A stretch of DNA of 8,596 nucleotides, taken from contig JAESUI010000259.1 in NCBI GenBank assembly GCA_016763135.1, positions 1-8,596 of the forward strand, written 5' to 3'. Positions 1-6,745 of this stretch are shown here, piece after piece (positions within the stretch are counted from its first letter, which is position 1; each line of letters starts with the position of its first letter). Below the pieces are notes generated by a model. The model ran no database searches. It was not told the DNA's origin and was given only the letters and a program-made list of their open reading frames with translations. The translations under genes and the position numbers were made by a program. Origin of the DNA: Flavobacteriales bacterium. GTDB lineage: Bacteria; Bacteroidota; Bacteroidia; Flavobacteriales_E; Vicingaceae.

Positions 1-50
1 AATGTTGGCATTTTTTAAGGTTTTATTTTAATATCTATGGGAATTAATCG

Positions 51-58
51 CAAATGTA
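51..58 (-). promoter_or_regulatory. Possible leftward -7 element at the left edge
   Basis: On the minus strand these bases read TACATTTG, a match to the Bacteroidota -7 consensus TAnnTTTG. A minus-strand ATG at 11-9 follows about 40 nt downstream and would start a leftward gene running off the window. No TTG-type -33 element is visible at the expected distance, and the plus-strand terminator-like hairpin at 66-120 argues for a rightward gene instead. This may be a chance match in AT-rich DNA. Confidence 0.2.
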
Positions 59-65
59 TTTTAAA

Positions 66-120
66 AGAGGGGTTATCTAATAAAAAAAGAGGAATATTTA
101 TTAACACCCCTATTTTTTTT
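66..120 (+). terminator. Terminator-like hairpin with T-tract
   Basis: AGGGGT (68-73) pairs with ACCCCT (106-111), and within the loop AATAAA (79-84) can pair with TTTATT (97-102). A run of eight T follows at 113-120, so it reads as an intrinsic terminator on the plus strand. It would serve a rightward gene ending before the window. The loop is long and AT-rich, so stability is uncertain. Confidence 0.35.
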
Positions 121-158
121 AATAAAAAATATAATTTTTACATAAATAGGGTCAAAAC

Positions 159-194
159 ATAAAAAAAACCCATAAGGTTGATTTCTTATGGGTT
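159..194 (-). terminator. Intrinsic terminator of the OmpA-domain gene
   Basis: A perfect 10-bp inverted repeat, AACCCATAAG (167-176) and CTTATGGGTT (185-194), encloses an 8-nt loop. Read on the minus strand it is followed by a T-tract (the A run at 161-168). It starts 25 nt past the stop codon of the minus-strand gene ending at 220, so it most likely ends that transcript. Confidence 0.85.
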
Positions 195-219
195 AAATAT
201 TAGTTGAATTTTTTTGTTT

Positions 220-1434
220 TTAATTAACAGAAATTTCTACCCGCATATTTTTAGAAATATTCTTTTTATCAATAGGTGAATCAGCCCCTCCAATCTCCCT
301 CTCTATACGTTCTTTTACTACACCTTTTGAAACAAGATACTTATAGACCGTACCAACTCTTCTTCCTGCCAACTTATCAATACTAGTCTCAGACTCATCA
401 ATAAAACCAGCTATGTAAATTGTAGCATCAGGATTCTCTTTCATATACATCACCACTTTATCTAATTTCCCTACTGAGCCATCAATAGAAAATTTACCAG
501 TAGCAAACATTATTTTCATGCCATCAACTTTTTCATCAGCATCTGGAGTTGAAATTACAGATGAAGAATCTACAGCCGCAGAATCATTCCCTCCATTTGT
601 CGTAGATGATCCATCAGTATTAATTATTTTAAGCGTTTTCGTATTAACATTCTTATCACTACTAAAATCTTTTTTTACAGTTTCAGCATTTTCCATTCCA
701 GGCGTCACATCACAATCACACTTTTTAACATCATCTCTTAAAACAACAGAAACATTATCAATATAATAGTATGCATCATAAGTTTGTGGTTTTGTAAACC
801 CTCTTGGTCTTTTTATTTTTTTAAGATCTTTATACTTATCTATATTTTCATAAAAATTTCCAATAGTAAGATACTCTTCACCACCCTTTGCAGTAAAAAC
901 ACCACATACTGGCGTCCAATAGAACTGAGTTTCATAAATGGTTAGTTTTCTACTCTCTATATAAGAATCAAATTTCAACACATCCGAATTATTTGCCGTC
1001 ATAGCTTTATCGGTAATTGCCACCCCCATATGATTAACTCCATATTTAGATAAATCAGCCAAACTAACATGATATGTTACACAATACTGCTTGCCTTCTT
1101 CTAACTTCTCAGTCAGTTGAACTTGCAGATAACTTCTTGGAACTTTGTTTTTATAACTATATGCAATGATTCCAGCATAACCAGTTCCTTTCATTGGCTT
1201 TTCCTCGCCATAACTGTTTTCTGGAATGGATATGTCATAATTTTTAGTTTTAGCTACATATAAATCTGCTTGAGCAAGAGTAGGAGAACTCCATGGTTCA
1301 GCAACTTTAATTTCACCTTTTCCTTTTATCTTTTTTCCAATTTTTTCAAAGGTTGGATTAGGAACTAAGTTTGTTTGAGAAATTCCAATTGTTGCAACTA
1401 GTGACAGAATAATTAGTAATGTATTTTTCATCAT
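220..1434 (-). CDS. Secreted OmpA-domain protein with N-terminal jelly-roll-like domain
   Basis: This 404-residue protein probably anchors to peptidoglycan from the periplasm. Residues 1 to about 20 form a signal peptide (MMKN, hydrophobic core, ending near GISQ) with no lipobox cysteine. Residues 21-235 begin with NLVPNPTFE and end in a YYIDNVSVVLRD strand, the pattern of CBM/galactose-binding-like jelly-roll domains in Bacteroidota envelope proteins. A low-complexity Ser/Asn/Thr/Asp linker spans about 243-300. Residues 302-404 form an OmpA C-terminal-like domain. In it GFID (Asp346) and LAGRR (Arg359) match the diaminopimelate-contacting Asp and Arg of the family. The loop between them is two residues shorter than usual and lacks the customary Asn. 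The gene lies downstream of the PD40/SPOR gene on the same strand, but a terminator separates them. Start: two consecutive ATGs at 1434 and 1431; either is possible. The N-terminal ligand is unknown. Confidence 0.87.
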   Translation of the reverse strand: MMKNTLLIILSLVATIGISQTNLVPNPTFEKIGKKIKGKGEIKVAEPWSSPTLAQADLYVAKTKNYDISIPENSYGEEKPMKGTGYAGIIAYSYKNKVPRSYLQVQLTEKLEEGKQYCVTYHVSLADLSKYGVNHMGVAITDKAMTANNSDVLKFDSYIESRKLTIYETQFYWTPVCGVFTAKGGEEYLTIGNFYENIDKYKDLKKIKRPRGFTKPQTYDAYYYIDNVSVVLRDDVKKCDCDVTPGMENAETVKKDFSSDKNVNTKTLKIINTDGSSTTNGGNDSAAVDSSSVISTPDADEKVDGMKIMFATGKFSIDGSVGKLDKVVMYMKENPDATIYIAGFIDESETSIDKLAGRRVGTVYKYLVSKGVVKERIEREIGGADSPIDKKNISKNMRVEISVN

Positions 1435-1449
1435 GTTTTATTTTAAAGG

Positions 1450-1457
1450 CAAATTTA
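1450..1457 (-). promoter_or_regulatory. Candidate -7 element for the OmpA-domain gene
   Basis: The minus strand reads TAAATTTG, an exact match to the Bacteroidota -7 consensus TAnnTTTG, 15 nt before the ATG at 1434. This would leave a very short leader. No clear TTG -33 box is visible upstream. An upstream terminator makes an own promoter here plausible. Confidence 0.35.
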
Positions 1458-1504
1458 TCAAAATTTATACCGAAAAGAAAAAAATGTAATTATTCCTGGA
1501 ATTA

Positions 1505-1537
1505 AAACAAAAAAGGCCGCCCGAAGGCGACCCTTTT
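1505..1537 (-). terminator. Strong UUCG-loop terminator of the PD40/SPOR gene
   Basis: On the minus strand a 12-bp stem (1526-1537 with 1511-1521 and the adjoining A; two G-T wobbles, GC-rich core) closes a TTCG tetraloop at 1522-1525. It is followed by a run of T (the A run at 1509-1514). The stem begins directly after the TAG stop at 1538-1540, so it is the natural end of the 959-residue gene's transcript. The stem's A-rich side mirrors the T-tract, so some function in the other direction is possible. Confidence 0.92.
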
Positions 1538-4417
1538 CTAGTTTACACTCTTTCCGTAAAAGTTGACCTCAAATAGGTCCTCTAAGAGTATTCGTTTACC
1601 ATTGTAAAATGGTGTTATCCATGCATCTGCTTGACCAGATTTTATTATTTTTTGTCGTAAGACCTCTGCTAAACCTAACGTATTAAAGCTGCCTTGAGTA
1701 AATCGAGTAATTTCATCTGGATAATCCAATATTAATGGATCTCCATATTGTTTAAGATGATCCCATTTGTAGTTTTTAGGAAAACGATAAGCTGCAATCT
1801 GAACCTTAAACTCCAACCCTTCAGCACAAGAATTACCGCCTGTAGCAATTAATTTATCATAAACTGTTTTATTATTTAAATCCTTACCTATAAACCATGA
1901 GAAATCTTTTACATCACCTGCACAAGGATAATTAGAAGGTTCCTCAATTTTCTTAGGAGGAATACCTAACTCCTCTCTTTGTTTATCTGGAATATCAGCT
2001 ACTTTTTTTCGTTGACCAAATACGAACACTGTTATAAAAGCATCTTTTTGAGCCGCCTCTTTCTCTTCTAACATTTGCCTAAACTCTTCAGCCTCAACAA
2101 GTGTTTTAAATGGACCAAAAGTGTAACGAGTTTTCCCATCAGGATAAGATTTTGCTGTTATTTTTCCGTATTTTTCTAAATACTGTAATTTAAAATCATT
2201 GGTATCCGTTACTGCACCTATCTCAACTTTAAAGGTTAAACCAGTTATTGTTTTACCAGCTGCATCTCTCAAGTTTTCGTTCTCAAGATCTACATCTTTA
2301 ATCTCCTCTAAATCAATTGCACTAGTACCATCATGAGCATCAGCAACCTCAGCAGTGTCAAGACCAGTTAATTGGTCATGGATAGATTTAGTCTCAGAAA
2401 AATCTGTCTTAGTATATTCCTCTTCGTAAAATTGCTGAAATGATTTTTCCGTACCATTATCATCTATTTTAACTTCTAAATTGCTACATGAAGAATCTTT
2501 TGAAACTAAATTTTGTTTTACAATTTCTGATGCCAATAAACTTTCAAATGGACCTATAATTTTCTTTGTTGTTCCATCTGGATAACTAATTGTATTTATT
2601 TTAGCCAAAATCTCTGGATCTGTATTTTCTACATCAATACAATCAGCATCTAAAAAATATTGCACACCAGCTACTTTTTCATCCCCTCTTTCGTTAAGAA
2701 TTTTTTCATATATCATTTCCTCATAACCTTCCTTTGTATTCTCTCTACGATACTTTTCAATTTGATTGTCAATTTTCCCTTGCAATGGATCTAAATCATC
2801 AGAAATTCCAACTACATTCTCTTTTGAATATAAATTAAAATCATGCTCAACTTCAACATAAGTTGCTAAAGACTCTATATCAATATAATCTATCTTCGTT
2901 TCATAGCCTTCAACTTCAATGGCAATTTTATATTTATTACCTGGAGTAAGAGCTAACATATATTTACCTGATGTTGAATTTGATTTGAATTTACCTGCTA
3001 ATTCTCCTGTTTCATCATTAGTAACTGTAATATCAGCTTCCACTAGTTCACCATCAGCTTGTGTAACCCCAACTATTAAAGCCAAAATTGGGCGTTTACC
3101 AAAGTGCCCTGGAGAAACAGTATAAATATCGTGTGTAGCGTCTTCACTTCTACCTCCTGTGGAATAATACCCCGTTTTTGCATCTGCCGAAAGCACATAA
3201 TATCTATCCCCATCAATAGTATTTATTGGGTAGCCCACATTTTCTGGTTCATCCCAGCCTTCATCAGATAAATAAGTATAAAAGATATCATAATCCCCCA
3301 TACTATTGTGTCCCTTCGAACTAAAATACATTGTTCTTCTATCCGGATGAATAAAAGGGGCATCATCATCAAACCGTGTATTTATTACTGGCCCTAAATT
3401 TTTGATCTCCCCCCAAGTATTATCTGGTTGTAAAGTAGCAGAATACAAATCTCTCCCTCCAAAGCCACCCTCTCTATCACTTGCAAAATACAACATCTTT
3501 CCATCACTTGTTAGAGTTGCACTACCTTCCCAAGCTTCAGTATTTACTTCTCCTTTTAATTTTTCTGGCTTACTCCAATCTTCTCCAACTAAAACACTTG
3601 AATAAATATCACCACCATTCTTTTTATCTTGATTGTAAATAAACAACATCTGACCATCTACCGACAACGCAATACTAGCATCATGTCCTACTGTATTAAT
3701 ATTATCCGCAATACTTTCTGGCTCCAACCAATCATCCCCAAATTTATAAGACACCATAATATCCTCATAATATGCACCATCATTATCAGGCTTTCCGGTA
3801 GGATCTAATAACCCCCCTTTACTTCTTATACCCCTATAAGTATAAATCATCATTGATTCATCTGGTGTAATAGCTGGAACATACTCCGAATACTCTGTAT
3901 TTATAGGTGACCCTATATTTTTTATATCTACCTCCAAACTATCCTTCATATAAAGTTTGGCATTTTCACAATAAATAATATTTTGTCTTGCTTCAGCTTT
4001 TCTATCATCAGACACATCATCCGAAGCAATATAATCTTGATAGGTAGAAATTGCCTCATCAAATCTATGGTTAACAGCGTAAGCTCTTCCTAAATAAAAA
4101 TTTACTTCATTATAGTCTACTCTTTCTACTTTTACTTGCAACAAAATCTCTAAAGCCTCGGCTTTTCTGTTTTTCATATGAGAATAACAGATGCCAGTCA
4201 TCAATTTATAGTATGGATCTTCAGGTTTATTTTTAGATAACTTTTCAAACAGTTTTAATGCCTTAGGAATATTATGACTTTCATCATCAATATAATAGAA
4301 CTCAGCTTTTTCAAGTATTTTTTTTTCTTCTTTATTTGAAAGCTTGTCTTGAGAATATGCAGAACCAACAACTAGTATTATTAACAATATTGTTGCTGTA
4401 TACTTTTTTATAACCAT
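1538..4417 (-). CDS. TPR/PD40 propeller envelope protein with three SPOR-like repeats (PorE-like)
   Basis: A 959-residue exported protein, probably periplasmic and peptidoglycan-associated. Residues 1-22 are a signal peptide without a lipobox. Residues 30-155 are helical with TPR character (for example VNFYLGRAYAVNHRFDEAI). Residues 169-434 carry five PD40/WD40-like repeats, each with an NT motif, a PD or DG turn and a YF/YxS strand; most end in D(I/L)Y. Residues 441-530 resemble a carboxypeptidase-regulatory-like domain. After an acidic linker come three SPOR-like repeats at about 585-660, 726-807 and 867-945, sharing YPD, a GPF/GSF strand and an AE-rich helix; the first is degenerate. Cys832 and Cys864 flank the lead-in to the last repeat and could form a disulfide. 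The TPR-propeller-CRD order is that of PorE of the type IX secretion apparatus, which ends in OmpA_C instead. A role in secretion or gliding anchorage is an inference from architecture only. Confidence 0.87.
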   Translation of the reverse strand: MVIKKYTATILLIILVVGSAYSQDKLSNKEEKKILEKAEFYYIDDESHNIPKALKLFEKLSKNKPEDPYYKLMTGICYSHMKNRKAEALEILLQVKVERVDYNEVNFYLGRAYAVNHRFDEAISTYQDYIASDDVSDDRKAEARQNIIYCENAKLYMKDSLEVDIKNIGSPINTEYSEYVPAITPDESMMIYTYRGIRSKGGLLDPTGKPDNDGAYYEDIMVSYKFGDDWLEPESIADNINTVGHDASIALSVDGQMLFIYNQDKKNGGDIYSSVLVGEDWSKPEKLKGEVNTEAWEGSATLTSDGKMLYFASDREGGFGGRDLYSATLQPDNTWGEIKNLGPVINTRFDDDAPFIHPDRRTMYFSSKGHNSMGDYDIFYTYLSDEGWDEPENVGYPINTIDGDRYYVLSADAKTGYYSTGGRSEDATHDIYTVSPGHFGKRPILALIVGVTQADGELVEADITVTNDETGELAGKFKSNSTSGKYMLALTPGNKYKIAIEVEGYETKIDYIDIESLATYVEVEHDFNLYSKENVVGISDDLDPLQGKIDNQIEKYRRENTKEGYEEMIYEKILNERGDEKVAGVQYFLDADCIDVENTDPEILAKINTISYPDGTTKKIIGPFESLLASEIVKQNLVSKDSSCSNLEVKIDDNGTEKSFQQFYEEEYTKTDFSETKSIHDQLTGLDTAEVADAHDGTSAIDLEEIKDVDLENENLRDAAGKTITGLTFKVEIGAVTDTNDFKLQYLEKYGKITAKSYPDGKTRYTFGPFKTLVEAEEFRQMLEEKEAAQKDAFITVFVFGQRKKVADIPDKQREELGIPPKKIEEPSNYPCAGDVKDFSWFIGKDLNNKTVYDKLIATGGNSCAEGLEFKVQIAAYRFPKNYKWDHLKQYGDPLILDYPDEITRFTQGSFNTLGLAEVLRQKIIKSGQADAWITPFYNGKRILLEDLFEVNFYGKSVN

Positions 4418-4450
4418 TTTATAATCAGATTTATAGATTAAATCGAAGCT

Positions 4451-4483
4451 AAAATATATTAAATAAGGTCCTTATGTTATCAA
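4451..4483 (-). promoter_or_regulatory. Weak leftward promoter candidate for the PD40/SPOR gene
   Basis: On the minus strand TTG (4483-4481) lies 22 nt upstream of TATATTTT (4458-4451), one mismatch from the TAnnTTTG -7 consensus and within the usual spacing. A second one-mismatch -7, TAAATCTG, occurs at 4433-4426. Neither is decisive in such AT-rich sequence. Confidence 0.3.
4463..4475. promoter_or_regulatory. 13-bp palindrome ATAAGGTCCTTAT
   Basis: Two perfect 6-bp arms surround a single central T. The site lies between the proposed -33 and -7 elements of the leftward promoter, where a repressor could act. It is too short to form a stable RNA hairpin with one loop base, so a protein-binding site is the likelier reading if it is functional. 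No regulator is recognised nearby. Confidence 0.3.
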
Positions 4484-4516
4484 CATTATTTACAGTTATT
4501 AACTTAGTTATTAACA
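4476..4516 (+). repeat. Four head-to-tail TTATnnAC[AT] nonamers
   Basis: The nonamers are TTATCAACA (4477-4485), TTATTTACA (4486-4494), TTATTAACT (4496-4504) and TTATTAACA (4508-4516), all in the same orientation. The last two sit within an exact 10-bp direct repeat AGTTATTAAC (4494-4503, 4506-4515). Three of the four also fit the near-palindrome GTTATYAAC. They resemble DnaA boxes (TTATNCACA), but all differ at position 6. They lie in the divergent intergenic region just upstream of the rightward -7 motif. Confidence 0.5.
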
Positions 4517-4537
4517 CTACTATTGATTTTAGTAACC

Positions 4538-4545
4538 TATATTTG
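4538..4545 (+). promoter_or_regulatory. -7 promoter element of the rightward operon
   Basis: TATATTTG is an exact TAnnTTTG match, ending 25 nt before the ATG at 4571. Transcription would start near 4552 and give a leader of about 20 nt. A TTGA at 4523-4526 is too close (12 nt) to be a standard -33 box. AAGGG abuts the start codon too closely to serve as a normal Shine-Dalgarno site. Confidence 0.55.
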
Positions 4546-4570
4546 TTTGAATTTTGTTTAAACACAAGGG

Positions 4571-5800
4571 ATGGAGTACAATTTTTTAGAACTTAAAAAT
4601 GGCATTAGAATTATTCATAAACATGTTAAAAGTGAGGTTGCACACTGTGGTTTTGTCATAAAAACTGGTTCTAGAGATGAACTTTTTGATAAAAATGGTA
4701 TTACCCACTTTATTGAACACGCCATTTTTAAAGGAACAAAAAAACGAAAAGCTTATCATATCTTAAATAGAATTGATAATGTTGGAGGAGAAATAAATGC
4801 ATTTACTACCAAAGAAAAAACAAGTATTTACGCTTCATTTACAAAGGAACATTTTGAAAGAGCCCTAGAATTATTAACCGATATTCTTTTTAATTCTACT
4901 TACCCCGAAAGTGAATTAAAAAAAGAAAAAGATGTAATTATTGATGAAATTAATTCATACTTAGATAGTCCTTACGAACAGATTTATGATGACTTTGAAG
5001 AATTGATTTTCAAAGACCATCCTTTAGGAATGAACATATTAGGAACAGTTGATAGTGTTAAAAAAATTGATAGAAAAAAAATTTTAAACTTTATCAAAGA
5101 AAACTACCGAACCAACCAAATAATATTTAGCATAGTTGGAGATCTTTCTTTTAAAAAAATAGAAAAGCTTTGCAATAAGTACCTAAAGGAGATTCCTGAG
5201 AAAACAAATGATAAAAAAAGATTACCGTTTAAAGGCTATCAAGCCATTCAAAAAGAAATAAGAAAAGATGTTTATCAAACACATTGCATCATAGGAAATA
5301 TAGCTTATGGAACTCATCATAAAAACAAGAATGGTTTTATTTTATTAAACAATATTTTAGGTGGACCTGCAATGAATAGCCGCTTAAATATGGGTATTAG
5401 AGAAAAATATGGGTTCACCTATAACATAGAGTCCTCTTACACTGCTTTTTCTGACATAGGGTTATTCTATCTTTATTTAGGTACTGATCAAAAGCACATT
5501 GAAAAAAGTATAAAATTGATAAACCGAGAATTGAAAATTTTGAGAGATAAAAAAATGAGCACCTCTCAAATCCAAAAAGCCAAGCAACAAATAATTGGAC
5601 AAATTACCCTATCAGAAGAAAACAATTGTAACGTAATGTTGGGGATGGGAAAAAGCATGCTAGTCTACGATAAAGTAGAAGGGTTAAAAGAAACTTACAA
5701 AAAAATTAATGAAATTACTCGAGAAGAGCTTCAAGAAATTGCCAATGAAATTTTCGATAAAAAACAATTAAGCAGTTTAATATTTTCACCAAACGAATAA
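4571..5800 (+). CDS. M16 family zinc metallopeptidase (processing-peptidase type)
   Basis: A 409-residue peptidase of the M16 (pitrilysin/mitochondrial processing peptidase) family, expected to cleave peptides or small proteins in the cytoplasm or cell envelope. The inverted zinc motif HxxEH is present as HFIEH (His46, Glu49, His50). The third zinc ligand is Glu126 in VIIDEI, 76 residues after His50, so the catalytic half is intact. The C-terminal half carries the family signature LGGPAMNSRLN...REKYGFTY (about 263-284), whose Arg and Tyr contact substrate in relatives. The length is that of single-unit M16B enzymes that dimerise, and no inactive partner gene is adjacent. No signal peptide is seen. 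It is the first gene of the operon, and its stop lies 2 nt before the methyltransferase start. The ATG at 4571 follows the predicted promoter directly. Substrate is unknown. Confidence 0.94.
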   Translation: MEYNFLELKNGIRIIHKHVKSEVAHCGFVIKTGSRDELFDKNGITHFIEHAIFKGTKKRKAYHILNRIDNVGGEINAFTTKEKTSIYASFTKEHFERALELLTDILFNSTYPESELKKEKDVIIDEINSYLDSPYEQIYDDFEELIFKDHPLGMNILGTVDSVKKIDRKKILNFIKENYRTNQIIFSIVGDLSFKKIEKLCNKYLKEIPEKTNDKKRLPFKGYQAIQKEIRKDVYQTHCIIGNIAYGTHHKNKNGFILLNNILGGPAMNSRLNMGIREKYGFTYNIESSYTAFSDIGLFYLYLGTDQKHIEKSIKLINRELKILRDKKMSTSQIQKAKQQIIGQITLSEENNCNVMLGMGKSMLVYDKVEGLKETYKKINEITREELQEIANEIFDKKQLSSLIFSPNE

Positions 5801-5802
5801 TT

Positions 5803-6444
5803 ATGGATTTTTTGCCTGAAGAAATAGAAAATTACATCATAAAAAACACCGAAGAAGAACCTGCTGTGTTAAAAGAATTAAATCATGAAACTTGGGAAAA
5901 AGTACTAATTCCAAGAATGTTATCAGGTCACATACAAGGCAGAGTATTGAGCATGCTATCACACATGATACAACCAACAACCATTTTGGAAATAGGGACT
6001 TATACTGGTTACTCTGCCATTTGCTTGGCTGAAGGGTTACAAGAAGGAGGTAAAGTTCACACCATAGATATTAATGAAGAATTAGAAGTTATGGTTAGCA
6101 CTTACATTGAAAAAGCACATTTAACAAACACCATAATAAACCATATTGGAAATGCTATGGAAATTATTCCAACATTACCAGGCACATTAGATTTGGTCTT
6201 TATCGATGCAGATAAAACCAATTATTCTAATTATTTTGATTTAGTTTTCGATAAGGTAAAAACTGGCGGCTATATTATAGCAGATAATGTACTATGGAGT
6301 GGTAAAATTATAGAACCAAGTGAAAATTTAGATGCTGACACTTTATCTTTAATTGCTTATTCAGAGAAAATTAACAATGACGATAGGGTACAAAATGTAC
6401 TATTCCCAATTAGAGATGGTTTGATGATTGCTAGAAAAAAATAG
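5803..6444 (+). CDS. Class I SAM-dependent O-methyltransferase (Methyltransf_3/CCoAOMT-like)
   Basis: A 213-residue cytoplasmic enzyme that transfers methyl from S-adenosylmethionine to a hydroxyl, probably on a catechol-like or other small acceptor, with a divalent metal. The Rossmann fold shows motif I LEIGTYTGYS (62-71) for SAM binding and the acidic strand end HTIDI (86-90). The metal ligands of the catechol/caffeoyl-CoA type are all present: Asp135 in FIDADK, and Asp161 and Asn162 in ADNVLWSG, at the family's usual 26-residue spacing. The upstream PRMLSGHIQG segment (37-46) is also typical. Length is normal and nothing is missing. The gene starts 2 nt after the peptidase stop, so the two are almost certainly translated from one mRNA. 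The acceptor cannot be inferred from sequence, and no biosynthetic cluster surrounds it. Confidence 0.94.
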   Translation: MDFLPEEIENYIIKNTEEEPAVLKELNHETWEKVLIPRMLSGHIQGRVLSMLSHMIQPTTILEIGTYTGYSAICLAEGLQEGGKVHTIDINEELEVMVSTYIEKAHLTNTIINHIGNAMEIIPTLPGTLDLVFIDADKTNYSNYFDLVFDKVKTGGYIIADNVLWSGKIIEPSENLDADTLSLIAYSEKINNDDRVQNVLFPIRDGLMIARKK

Positions 6445-6456
6445 TACATTTATCTT

Positions 6457-6741
6457 ATGAAAAATTCATTGAACATTTTACGCTTACTTGCCTTTTTAGA
6501 AGGCATTTCATACCTAGTTCTTTTAGGAATTGCAATGCCTTTAAAATATTATTACGATAAACCAGATGCCGTAAAAATAGTTGGAATGGCTCACGGAGTA
6601 CTTTTTGTACTCTATGTAATCAACCTTCTAATTGTGCACTTAAGATTAAGATGGAGTTACGGAAAAACCATAGGCGCTTTTATTGCTTCTTTAATACCTT
6701 TTGGTACTTTTTATGCAGATAAGAAGTGGTTCAGAAACTAA
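6457..6741 (+). CDS. DUF3817 family small integral membrane protein
   Basis: A 94-residue inner-membrane protein of unknown function. Three hydrophobic segments are visible, at about 8-29, 41-61 and 70-86, with positive residues at both ends of the protein. Features shared with DUF3817 proteins are the EGISYLVLLGIAMPLKY region (15-31), KIVGMAHG (40-47) at the start of the second helix, and the PFGTF motif (81-85) in the third. It begins 12 nt after the methyltransferase stop and ends 4 nt before the next start, so it belongs to the same operon. No catalytic residues can be assigned. Family membership is confident; function is not known. Confidence 0.87.
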   Translation: MKNSLNILRLLAFLEGISYLVLLGIAMPLKYYYDKPDAVKIVGMAHGVLFVLYVINLLIVHLRLRWSYGKTIGAFIASLIPFGTFYADKKWFRN

Positions 6742-6745
6742 ACCT

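Noticed and set aside
518..766. Plus-strand 82-codon open frame
   Set aside because: It lies wholly antisense to the OmpA-domain gene, over its low-complexity linker, with no recognisable domain.
2919..3605. Two plus-strand open frames of 67-68 codons
   Set aside because: They are antisense to the PD40 gene, have no family similarity, and are shadows of the coding frame.
4476..4516. Calling the nonamer array a replication origin
   Set aside because: No exact DnaA box, no dnaA or other origin-associated gene nearby, and AT-rich background; kept only as a finding.
6701..6745. Upstream ATG extending the T9SS propeller protein by 15 residues
   Set aside because: It overlaps the DUF3817 gene by 41 nt and places a polar stretch ahead of an obvious signal peptide; the ATG at 6746 fits better.
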